64,000 nucleotides of DNA. Source: Branchiostoma lanceolatum (Eukaryota; Chordata; Leptocardii; Amphioxiformes; Branchiostomatidae). Shown in pieces: positions 27,001 through 39,000 of the stretch. The DNA is taken from contig NC_089738.1 in the NCBI RefSeq assembly GCF_035083965.1, positions 2,834,259 to 2,898,258 on the forward strand, given 5' to 3'. The position numbers and the translations under genes were made by a program. The notes beneath the pieces are model-generated. The model saw nothing but the letters and a program-made list of their open reading frames with translations. It searched no databases and was not told where the DNA came from. How positions within the stretch are numbered: position 1 is the stretch's first letter; each line of letters begins with the position of its first letter.

Positions 27001-30000
27001 AGGGTGTTCGTCGTCCAATGGAGGCTGTCAGGAGTTGTGCCTTGCTCGTCCAGGAGGATGGACGTGCGCCTGCCGTGATACATGGGAACTGCAGGAAGAT
27101 GGAGTGACTTGTGAGTTAGCATATCGCGTGCTGGCTGGTATATCTCAGCACATTTTCAGCGGATAAGCGGTGGTTAAGCCTTGGCATAACGTATGCTAAT
27201 GACATTGCGTTCATGAATGATGTACATCAAGTACAAAATAACCCGACTCAGCCACAGAAGCTGGTGTCATGTTGTTTACGACCACATCTTTTTGAAGACA
27301 GAATCAACCAAATTTGTTAAATTTCATCACAGAAATGAACCATTTTAAAGTAAAAGGTATAATGCCTTTTATAGGTTGTCTTTCTGGCTACACTGCCTAC
27401 GGAGGTGCATGCTTCAAGGCGTACGACCAAGACAAGACCTACAACCAGGCCAGACAGGTGTGCGCAGCGGACGGGGGGCGTCTGGCCATGCCGAAGAACA
27501 GGCACGTCGACAACTTTTTGAGGGATCTGAAGAACGCCTTGGATGACAATTCACGTTTTTGGTTTGGCCTAAATGATCAGAACGATGAGGGTGAGTGGGT
27601 GTGGGAAGACGGGACTCCACATGACACAACTACTGACTGGAATCAATGGCAGCCGGACAAACCTAACGATAATGAGGGAGGAGAAGATTGTGCGAACTAC
27701 TATGGTTCAGGATGGAATGACGCACCGTGCACCTCTGCTTACAAGTTTATCTGCCAGTTGAAAAAATGTATGTCACATAACATTTTGTATACTTAAGATT
27801 AGTTAGAACTTAGAGGTTGACGTTGATGACTTCTGCAAAATTACCTTGTAGGAGATTTAGGCCAAATGATGATTACCATTTGACTCGCCCTGGAGTCGTT
27901 GCCAAAATAGTTTTATCACAACACAAGTCTAATCATTTCATGCAACAAGGAAGTCGCGTTGTAGCAGATTGTAGCGTGATCAATCAAACGTCATGAAGGA
28001 AACGTTGATATGTATTAATGTTTTACTGCCCGTTTTGCCAAAGTGGAAGATTGAAAACTTAAAAGTTAAGTTTTTATTTTTTCAGATTACGCATGATTTA
28101 TTCAAGATCATAAATCAATGACATTTATTAACTGTTTCCATGCACAGCAATAACCTGCACTCTGGGATACTTCCGCTGTGGGGACGGACGTGCGTGTATC
28201 CTGTCATGGAAGCGTTGTGATGGGAATACCGACTGTACGGACGGGAGTGACGAGGAGGGCTGTGGTAAGCACTGTCATGAGGCCATGCACATAAACTTTG
28301 TAGTTGTTCGTAGATTAGAAGACATTATATACTTCCGACCCAAAGGGCACTTCTAAAAGTTTGGCGTGAGAGGGGGTTATTTCTGATAAAAAAGGACAGT
28401 ATGTTACGCATAATAGTGCACACGAAAGCATAAAGCTCCAAATGTGTTTTAATTTTAGCATCTTGTTTTCAGTTTCAAACATTGTTCTCTTGTCAAATTA
28501 TCAATAGGCTAGAGAAATAAGGTAAATACTCTCGTCGTCTGTACACTACTAGGTGCCTTAATGTGAAAATTATGTGAATTTGCTGCAAAATTCCAAGAAA
28601 ATGTGACATTATGTGAATCCGACCATAAATATGTGAAACCCAAAATGTGATTTTTTTTCAAAATGTGAATCGCGAAATGTTATCTTATGTGAAACAATGT
28701 GACCCTTTGAAAAATGTGAATCGATTATGTGAAATCGCACAACCCTAAAACGTGACCAAAAAAAATGTGAATCTGAAATGTGAATAAATGTGAAGAAATG
28801 TGAATAGGTTTTCTTCCGCAAACTGCAAAGAGTCAAATGTGAAATTATGTGAAATTCAAATCACATTTTTTCACAGAATCCTGGGAATGTAATTCTATGT
28901 GATAATATTTCACATAATTTCACATTTGCCGGTGTCCAAGCTGATTATGTGATTTAATGTGAAAAAATGCCCAACAGGCAACAGCTTTTATTTTCCACAA
29001 GTTCTCCAAGGTTAACAGTAAATACTGTGTTGATGTATTAATCATCTATATATCTTTCAATAAGAAATAGACATTAATGCAATTAATAAATCAATCAATC
29101 ATTCGCGAGCATCAGGAGCTAATGCAGCACCCTTTTCGTCTCCAGCATCTACCGACGTTCGATCTTGTAAATGCTATCAGAGGTAATCTCTGGTAATATT
29201 TACATTATAATATCATTATCAAGTATGTGTTAAGTGAGCTCACGGGTGGATGCTGTAAACATTTCCGCGGCTGTATGACTTCGAAATTCCTAACCTACCA
29301 TCCAGTCTGGCGTGTCGTCATTGGCTATAGGCCGGGCTATGTTCGGCCAAGCTTTCTTTCGGGAAGACTGAGCTTTCTGCCGTTACGGCACAGGTTATCT
29401 TTGGCAACAGTGTATTACGTGGTAGAAATGTAATCGGTCGCAACGATAAGCGGGGAAAAAATGAACACCTACCACGTAAAATTACTATCGGGTGCCAAAT
29501 ATTACCCCGGGGGCGGTAAACCCTTCTGTCCCGAAGAGATCCCGGCCAGTAGACCGGATTCCGGATTAATGGTCCCTTGACTTGAGATCTAAAATGCAAC
29601 GAGCCCAAGGAATTATACGAGAATCTCACATATGTTCTGATGTTAAACACCTCTATCCAACTTCTTACAGTGTCCTTAACTTTAAAAAAAACGAACCACC
29701 AACTTTTCAATGCGATTTAGTAAAGGTCTATCAGGGCGTGTATTTGTACTTTCTATTTTGAAGTATTTTTCAAACCCTCCACAAAACACCCATTACTCAA
29801 AATGTATTACTAGGATGCTGTATATCTTGTCATATTATAACATACATTTTCAGGGGGGCGAAGATTCTCAGGTTTAGAAAACAACACGGAACTATTAATT
29901 TTCTAATCCAAGACTGCCAAACAGATGTTTTTTCATGACGTGTGCGAAATCCGCGCTGTGTATATATCTTCCGGAATGAAAATGGTCTAACGCTCTACAA

Positions 30001-33000
30001 GTCAACAGCAGCCTATGACCTCATACTAAAATCCCAGATATCTTGTGACTTCACAACATATCTCTCTCTCTTCCTACAGTGTTCCTGACACCAAAAAACA
30101 AAACGAAACCATCAACTTATAAATACGAGACGATTTACAATAGCGTACGTCTCCGTGAGCGCATTCAAACTCTTTAAACCGCGCTGTGTAACTTTCTATT
30201 TAGAAGTTTTTCTCTCGAATCCTCCACAGAACACCCGTTACTCAAATTGGATTACTAGGATGCTGTATATTATTTATTATTAGTAAGTTTATTGATTCGA
30301 TCATTCATACATCGCTGAAGTACATGGCAGCGTCCTCAGAAAAGGATGCTGAATTGCGTACATTAGGCGTATTACATTTAACAAATCTAACTTAAATTCA
30401 AACAACTAGAGCTATTCAAAATCTAGAAACAAGAAAAGGATAACGTATTGTACGAGGAATAAGAAAACAAATACAGAAATTCTTGACAACAAATGATAAA
30501 AGATGAAACAATGTCTAACATCAAACTGTAAACTAAATGAATAAACGTCGGGAGATTTTATCAGGTGTGTGTATTCAATAGATGTGTAAAGTATGGAATG
30601 GGACTGTTTTTATAGCGATTTGTTTTTGCCAAAGGGATACAAAGTTGGTGGGCGCCTTTTAGATTTCTAGCGTGGATGTCCGATCGGGTTGGGGGTAACC
30701 AACTCCTGAAGGTAGGATTTCGAAGTAAGGATTTGGCAAACCGAAGGCTAAGGTTTTTCCTCCTGTTTTCCAAGGAGGGGAGACATAAAAGTGTTAGGGC
30801 TTCGTTATAAGATATATATTGGGGGCCGAGGATAATTCTCAGGGCTCGTTTTTGTATTCTCTCGACCTTCATGGATTGTTGTGCAGTGATACTAGGGCTC
30901 CAGACTGGTGCGGCGTATTCTAAAGTGGGCCGAATGTACCCTTGGTAAAATTCGAGAAGATCTTGTATGGGTAGTCCAAAACGTTTTAATTTCTTTAGCC
31001 AAAAAAGTCGTGAGCTTGCCTTTTGTGTAATGATGTCAACATGTTTTCCCCAACTTAGGTCATGAGAGAACCATAGGCCAAGTATGCGTGCTGTTTCAGT
31101 GTATTCCAGGGACGTATTATTAAGTGAAATTTCGGGGGGTAGGGGGCAGTCTCTCATAAACGAAATCATCAATAACTTGCATTTTTCACCGTGAAGTATC
31201 ATGTCATTTTTTGAGGCCCAGCTATTCAATTTATCGAGGGATGTTTGTATAAGACTGGGTTGATAGAACATTCTACTTTCACAAACTGATAAATCGTCGA
31301 CAAATTTATAACGGTCTAAAACGTCTTCGCTGAGGGCATCATTTATATAAATCAAAAAAAGGATATATATATCTTGACGTATAATAACATGCATTTCAGG
31401 GGTGTCAAAGGTTTGACGGTCTAGAAAACAACTCGAAACTACTAATTTTCTAATCCAAGACTACCCAACACACGTTTTATTTGACATGTACGAAAATCCA
31501 AATCCTCGCTGTGTATATTTCTGCCCCAATTTTCCAAATGCTGTACAAGGGGCCCGTAGCCTTTGATCTTAAACTAGAGTTCTAGGTATCTTGTGACGAT
31601 ACAACAAGTCTTTTCATCTTCCTACAGTGTTCTAAACACCAGAAAACAACACGGAACCATCAACTTTTCTATACGAGACGATTTACAATAGCGTACGTGT
31701 CCGTGAGCGCATTTAAACTCTTTAAACCGCTCGCGCTGTGTAACTTTCTATTTAAAAGTTTTCTCTCGAATCCTCCTCAAAACACCCGTTACTCAAAATG
31801 TATTACTAGGATGCTTTATATGCTGTCGTATAACAACATGCATTTTAGGGGTGTCAAAGGTTCGATGGTCTAGAAAACAAGACGAAACTACTAATTTTCT
31901 AATCCAAGACTACCCAACACACGTTCTATTTGACGTGTACAAAATTCTCGCTGTGTATATTTCTGCCCGGATCCAATTTTCCAAATGCTGTACAAGGGGC
32001 CCGTAGCCTATGATCTTAAACTAGAATTCTATGTATCTTGTGACGTTACAACAAGTCTTTTTAACTTCCTACAGTGTTCTTAACACCAGAAAACAACACG
32101 GAACCATCAACTTTTCAATACGAGACGATTTACAATAGCGTACGTGTCCGTGAGCGCATTCAAACTCTTTAAACCGCGCGCGCTGTGTAACTATCTATTT
32201 AGAAGTTTTTCTCTCGAATCCACCACGAAACACCCGTTACTCAAATTAAATTACTAGGATGCTGTATATCTTGTCGTATAATAACATGCATTTTAGGGGT
32301 GTCAAAGGTTCGATGGTATAGAAAACAACACGAAACTACTAATTTTCTAATCCAAGACTACCCAACACACGTTTTATTTGACGTGTACAAAATCCTCGCT
32401 GTGTATATTTCTGCCCGGATCCAATTTTCCAAATGCTGTACAAATGGCCCGTAGCCTTTGATCTTAAACTAGAATTCTATGTATCTTGTGACGTTACAAC
32501 AAGTCTTTTTAACTTCCTACAGTTTTCTTAACACCAGAAAATAACACGGAACCATCAACTTTTCGATACGAGACGATTTACAATAGCGTACGTGTCCGTG
32601 AGCGCATTCAAACTCTTTAAACCGCGCGCGCTGTGTAACTATCTATTTAGAAGTTTTTCTCTCGAATCCACCACAAAACACTCGTTACTCAAATTAAATT
32701 ACTAGGATGCTGTATAACTTGTCGTATAACAACATGCATTTTAGGGGTGTCAAAGGTTCGATGGTCTAAAAAAAAACACGAAACTACCAATTTTCTAATC
32801 CAAGACTACCCAAAACACGTTTTATTTGACGTGTACGAAAATCCTCGCTGTGTATATTTCTGCCCGGATCCAATTCTCCAAACGCTGTACAAATGGCCCG
32901 TAGCCTATGATCTTAAACTAGAATTCTAGGTATTTTGTGACGTTACAACAAGTCTTTTCAACTTCCTACAGTGTTCTAAAGACCAGAAAACATCACGGAA

Positions 33001-36000
33001 CCATCAACTTTTCGATACGAGACGATTTACAATAGCGTACGTGTCCGTGAGCGCATTTTAACTCTTTAAACCGCGCGCGCTGTGTAACTTTCTATTTAGA
33101 AGTTTTTCTCTCGAATCCACCACAAAACACCCGTTACTCAAATTGAATTACTAGGATGCTGTATATCTTGTCGTATAATAACATGCATTTTAGGGGTGTC
33201 AAAGGTTCGATGGTCTAGAAAACAACACGAAACTACTAATTTTCTAATCCAAGACTACCCAACACACGTTTTATTTGGGAGTACGAAATCCTCGCTGTGT
33301 ATATTTCTCCCCGGATGCAATTTTCCAAACGCTGTACAAGTGGCCCGTAGCCTATGATCTTATACTACAATGCTATGCATCTTGTGACGTTACAACAAGT
33401 CTTTTCAACTTCCTACAGTGCTCCTTACACCAGAAAACAACACGGAACCATCAACTTATCAATACGAGACGATTTGCAATAGTGTGTCCGTGAGCGCATT
33501 CAAACTCTTTAAACCGCACTGTGTAACTTTCTATTTAGAAATCTTCTTTTTTTTCAAATCTTCCGCAAAACGTCCGTTACTCATAATAAATTACTAGGAT
33601 GCTGTATATCTTGTCGTATAACAACATGCATTTTTGAGGGAGTCGAAAGTTCGTAGATCTAGAAAACAACACGGAACTATTAATTTTCTAATCCAAGACT
33701 GCCCAACACACGTTTTATTGGACGTGCACGAAAGCCGCGCTGTATATATGTCTGCCCGGATGCCATTTTCCAAACGCTGTACAAGTGGCCCGTAGTCTAT
33801 GATCTTATACTAGAGCTTTATGTATCTTGTGACGTTACAACAAGTTTTTTTAACTGACCACGGTGTTTACTAAACACCAGAAAACAACACAGATCCATCA
33901 ACTTTTCAATACGAGACGATTTACAATAGTGTGTCCGTGATTGCATTCAAACTCTTTAAACCGCGGGCGCTGTGTAACTTTCTATCTAGAAGTTTTCTTC
34001 TCGAATGGTCCACAAAACGCCCGTTACTCAAAATGAATCACTAGGATGCTATATATCTTGTCATATTACAACATGCATTTTAGGGGTATCGTAGGTTCTC
34101 TGGTGAAGAAAACAACACGGAACCAATGGTTTTTCATTAAAAGACTACGTAATAGTTTTTCATGACGTGTGTGAAATTTATAGCTTTTCTTTTTGTAGTT
34201 TTTTGATCAAGGTTTTAGTAGCATTAAAAGTGGCGGTGACTAATTTGTAGCTATAATTCAGGGGAAATCGGTAGTTATGAAGACAGTCCAAATATACCAG
34301 GGATGGGTGATATGGGGATTTCAAGCAAATATATAGATACGTGCATAGACCATATTGAAACAAAAAAAAGCAACGTAAATTCTGTACGTGTCTTTATTGA
34401 GACAGTCTCACTTTATCCCTGCTTTGGCACGTCAAGGACATTATATAATATATACTATATAATGTCCTTGGGCACATGGGAGTTTTATCTGTGAAAGGTC
34501 CAACATGTGTGAAATTCTACCATTTCACACCTTCGCAAAAATGGAGTTTTATATGAATATCAAAGAGTCGGCTTTGAATGAGCGCGTTACAATAGAGCTG
34601 CATATGTACAAGGAGCGCGGCAAGGATTTGCAAAACAGGCGTTAGCCTTTCAAACAAATAAACAATTTCTCTATTTTGATGGCAGGAGCTTTGAATGTCA
34701 GTGTCTAATAAACAGTGTCTATTGTGAACTCGCAAAATGGGAACATACGCTAGTGCGTTTCTTGCATTTGTAGATCGTAATCATGTTTGCTTAGAAACCG
34801 AACGTATTTCAATAAGATATAAGATGCAAAGATTGAATTGGTTACTCATTAATTAGGTTCTCCAAAAAACTGTGAGAGTTTGAAACATCTTAGCCATCTA
34901 CTTGATGTCGGCCATAATGCTTACATTGAATCTTTTACACAGACTGTCTTTTCAAATTTGGCCGAGGAGTTTAAAAAAGATCAGGCCCTTCTTGACTCTC
35001 TTAAAATCTATGGTGGGACATGAAGGCGAGGGGCTGGGCGTTGCTGTCAAAGTGTGAATGGGGCGTGACATTAGGTGCTTTCACTTGTAAAGTAGATAAT
35101 CAACAACTGAACAGTGGCACACCTTCCGTCAATTGTTGTGAATGCTAAATTTTAGTCAAGTCACAGCGCAAAGCGCTATATCGTTTGCAACGCATCTTTT
35201 GCGAGCATATCTCTGAAATGTTTAGCTTGATCGACGAAGAAAAGTGACGTGGAGAAAAAAAGCTACCTTATAGCTCGCTTACGAATGTCACCGTTTAATG
35301 ATGGTTAATAACCATAGTTTGAAAGAAAGGCTACATGTGTAAACGTGGGGGGGGGGGGCTTGTGGTATCGGGAATGTGTAGTTAAATACAGTATAGACGT
35401 CGTATATAAACGTCAGTAAAAAAATAACTGCACTTACCTTTTAAATATTCTGTCAATTCAAATGTCTTCAAATCTTGTGTAAGGCGATTCACATTAATTT
35501 TACATTTAAAAAATGTGAAATCAATGTGATTCGCATATCACATTTTTTCACATTTCGCTTTTTTTGAACATGACATAAATTTCAAATGTCTCGGCTTGCT
35601 AGCTGTTTTCACATCTTTTAACATTTTGCAGCAGACCGCATTTCACATAACTTCCACATGAAGTCACATTTTATAAAATGTGATTTGATATAACATTATT
35701 TCACATTTTCACCGAGAGCACGTTTCACATAAAATCACATAAACATAGGCGGCGGAAAAATGCACTGGTAGTCACATAACTTCACATAATGGGTGAAAAG
35801 CCAACTTCACATTTATATAACATATTTTCACATTTGAAAATGTGATTTTTCTAGATCTTTTAGGGTGAATGTGAAATAATGTGACGCAAAATAATAACAT
35901 TTTTTCACATTTCAGTGTCGCTCTTCAGAAATGTGACCTGAATGCTATTTTATGTAATTATCTGTCAATTTATGTGAAAAAATGTAATGCTGTTGGACCT

Positions 36001-39000
36001 CAAAATGTTTAACATTATATCACATTTTATCACATTTTCTTCAAATTTTGCCGAAAATTCACATAATTTTCACATTTATGCACCTAGTAGTGTGTATTGC
36101 ATGTCTTCTCGAACAGAACAAATGACTGATATCAAATAATTCGTCTCTTTTCGATGTTGCAATTGACTACGGTACTGAATGCTTACAAGTATCAAAATAA
36201 TCTGAAATGGCATAATCTATTCTTTAAAACAATTCCAGCGTGTCTGCCAATAGCTAGGGATTTTCAACTCGGCAGGGGACTGACAATGCTACCTAATCAG
36301 CTGGGCCAGATGACGTTTGAGGAGATACAGAATTCATCTGTCGTGGAGCTGCTCAACGGTTCCTACAGCAACCTGGGAAAGTACCACCCAGAGTTAAGAA
36401 AATTCGTAACAACGGTCATTTTCCCTCAATGCAATGTCTCCGAAGAGAGCAAGATTCGGCCCTCTTCGTATCCTATTACAGTCAACGGAACATCGTTCAT
36501 GTGAGTGAAAAAAAAGTTGCACATGGCAATGCTTTTGATGATTTGGGTAAAGTTACTATTTTGATAATGGGCGTATTTAACAACAGCCTTCGATGCAACT
36601 CTATCACTCCCATATTTTAACGTACTTGATCACTGGAATCGAAAGGTATGTATATGAAACATGAGCAACATGAGGTCTGAAAAAGCAAACAACACGTTGT
36701 AAAGGTGGTACTTACACCAGCCGGTACTAAATCTATTTATGTTTCTTAGGCGTAACGTTACGGGTACACAACTGGTACCATGCCGCTCGTGGTGTGAGGA
36801 AGTGCTCAACATGGCTGATGACTGGATAAAGAACCTGCTGCCTCGATGTGACTTGTTTCCATCATCCGAAGATGGTTGTTGGAATTCCATTCCAACCAAG
36901 AAGGAAAACGAAGGTGAAAAAGAAGACTTTGTTTGCACTTTCCTCTGCAAGTAGTGTCTAATTCTTATGTCAATCGGCTTCTACCATGTCGTTTTTCTGT
37001 ATATCAACTTTGCTGATCAGACTGTACCTTAAGGTATAAAACGATACATAGTTGGGTATCATTTTCTGCCAGTTATGACAGAATTTGGTTATTGGTTCTC
37101 TTAGTCATAACGTAAGTTCGGCACACTTCCTCAGGGATGAATATCTTCGTACATATATATATTATCAAGTTCGCTTGTCCTCAGTTTGCTACCATGGCAT
37201 TGGCGTAAACTACCGTGGTACATGGAGTAAAACTACATCCGGGTCAGATTGTGTTGAGTGGACAGTTGCGCAAGCCGGTTACTACAAGACAGAGTACCCA
37301 TGGGCTAACCTGGACAATAACTACTGCCGCAACCCTACCGGTCTCGATCGGCCATTTTGTTTGACCGAAGACGATAGCCAGGAGGAATGTGACGCTATTC
37401 CGTGTGGTAAGTTGTCATGTAACGAAACTATGATTGAAGTACGCACCATAAATAAAGATATTTCATCACTGTGAGTAAAAGGTATATGTATATGATTATA
37501 CAATACACAGCTAATCAGATTTGGAGTTGTAGTTATGGTGTCTTCCTTGGCCGAACCGTTCGTCATTTTTATCTTGGACCATATACGCCACCTCTCTTGT
37601 GTGCTACTGGCTAGCTCATCAGAGGATTGTTTTATCTTACCACACCAGATGTAGAAGGCTGCTGGGACAGAGGTCCCCCAAACTACGGCAAGAGAAGTCC
37701 AAGCAAGAGGTTCTACTACACAGGAGAACGGGTCACGTACACATGCAACGAAGGGTACACACTTAAGTCAGGTTACACCAGGGAAGTGAGGTGCATCGGA
37801 GGGGGCATCTGGCAATATGACAAGCCCAGTTGTTCAGGTGATTCTTAGAGTCTCAGTCTCTGCAACAGGTGAATTGCACAAGCTTTATCTAAGCCTACCA
37901 CTTTTCTATGTGCCCAGCAAAATATTATCAACCGTTTAACATTTCCATGGCAAATAGATACGCAGAGCAGCAAAGTTCAGCTGGAGTCGCTACAAGATTA
38001 GTACAACGATTACGTTGGGTACATTATACAAGATCTAACAATTACTAACAACGTTACATACTACAATTAGTACATTTGAAAATATGAATTGTTTTGTCGG
38101 CGGATGTGTTTTATGATGCATGGGTACAAAACATGTCAGGATAAATCTAACATTTACAAGTTTGCGCATATTCACTGTCGTCACAAGTGTGGACCTATTA
38201 ACACGCGCACTTTTCCTGTAGTAAACCATCGGCGAAGGCTGCAGGAGGAGCTACTGGAGATTTATAGTGCAAGTCTACCACCTGAGAACGTCATCATCAA
38301 CTTCACTTTTTCTGTGGAACAGATTGTCGACTTGGTAAGAACTGGTATCTGTTACATATATGACATATCCCGTTTGATTTCCAACAGGAGATTCCTTGTG
38401 GGAGCAGAATTGCATCTTAATTAATGCTGTTACTCTATTTCAGGATGAAAAGAAGGAGCAACTTGTTGCGTCCGTCGCCATCGATTTCGTAAGTTGCCAC
38501 AGCTACAGAACTTTACTGACGTCGTTTTTGCATTGAGACCTTAACAACCTTTCCCATTGTCATTGTCGGTTTGCACGGTATACCGGTAAAATGTAATCAT
38601 TTTTGCTAGACGTGGCAAGACGGCCGACTGAGTTGGGATCCGAAATACTACGATGACATCACTACACTCAGCGTTCCGGGCAACAGAATTTGGACTCCAA
38701 CATTGACTTTACAGAGAAAGTACGTTGTTGCTTCTTCACTTTACCCACTTGACAGTAATAAAACAGTACACCAAATGTCTTTCAAAGAATGTTAGATATT
38801 GATTTACTCCACATGATTGTAAATATGAATGTTACGTAACCTAGTATTTTACCGACTGTATGTTTAATGTAATGATCATGTTTTCCCCAGGGTTTGCCCT
38901 TAGAAACTATCTTTCGCTAGTTGCGCAACCCTAGGGTGTAAATACAATGTAACGTTGGGTAACCTAAATTCGCGGGGTACTTAAATTCGGGATTTTTCGA

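Larger units (their letters stand above)
28544..36092. mobile_element. 7.5-kb terminal-inverted-repeat element with TGTA target duplication
   Basis: The left end (CACTACTAGGTGCCTTAATG...) and the reverse complement of the right end (CACTACTAGGTGCATAAATG...) match. They continue as related arms of about 430 bp (28544-28970) and about 610 bp (35480-36092) made of many ATGTGAA-like words. The element is flanked by TGTA at 28540-28543 and 36093-36096. Ends beginning CAC and a 4-bp duplication are features described for Chapaev-type (CMC) DNA transposons, but no transposase is seen, so the class is only a suggestion. The interior holds a 448-bp tandem array and a nested LINE. It sits in the intron between LDLa and the Frizzled domain. 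Confidence 0.75.

Noticed and set aside
32747..33493. Short frames in the 448-bp array (sharing VYFCPD/VYFSPD and [10 protein letters not shown])
   Set aside because: The frame is broken in most units by small indels, so repeated non-coding DNA is the better reading.
29855..34150. CRISPR-like array
   Set aside because: Units of 448 bp are tandem without unique spacers, and the genome is eukaryotic.
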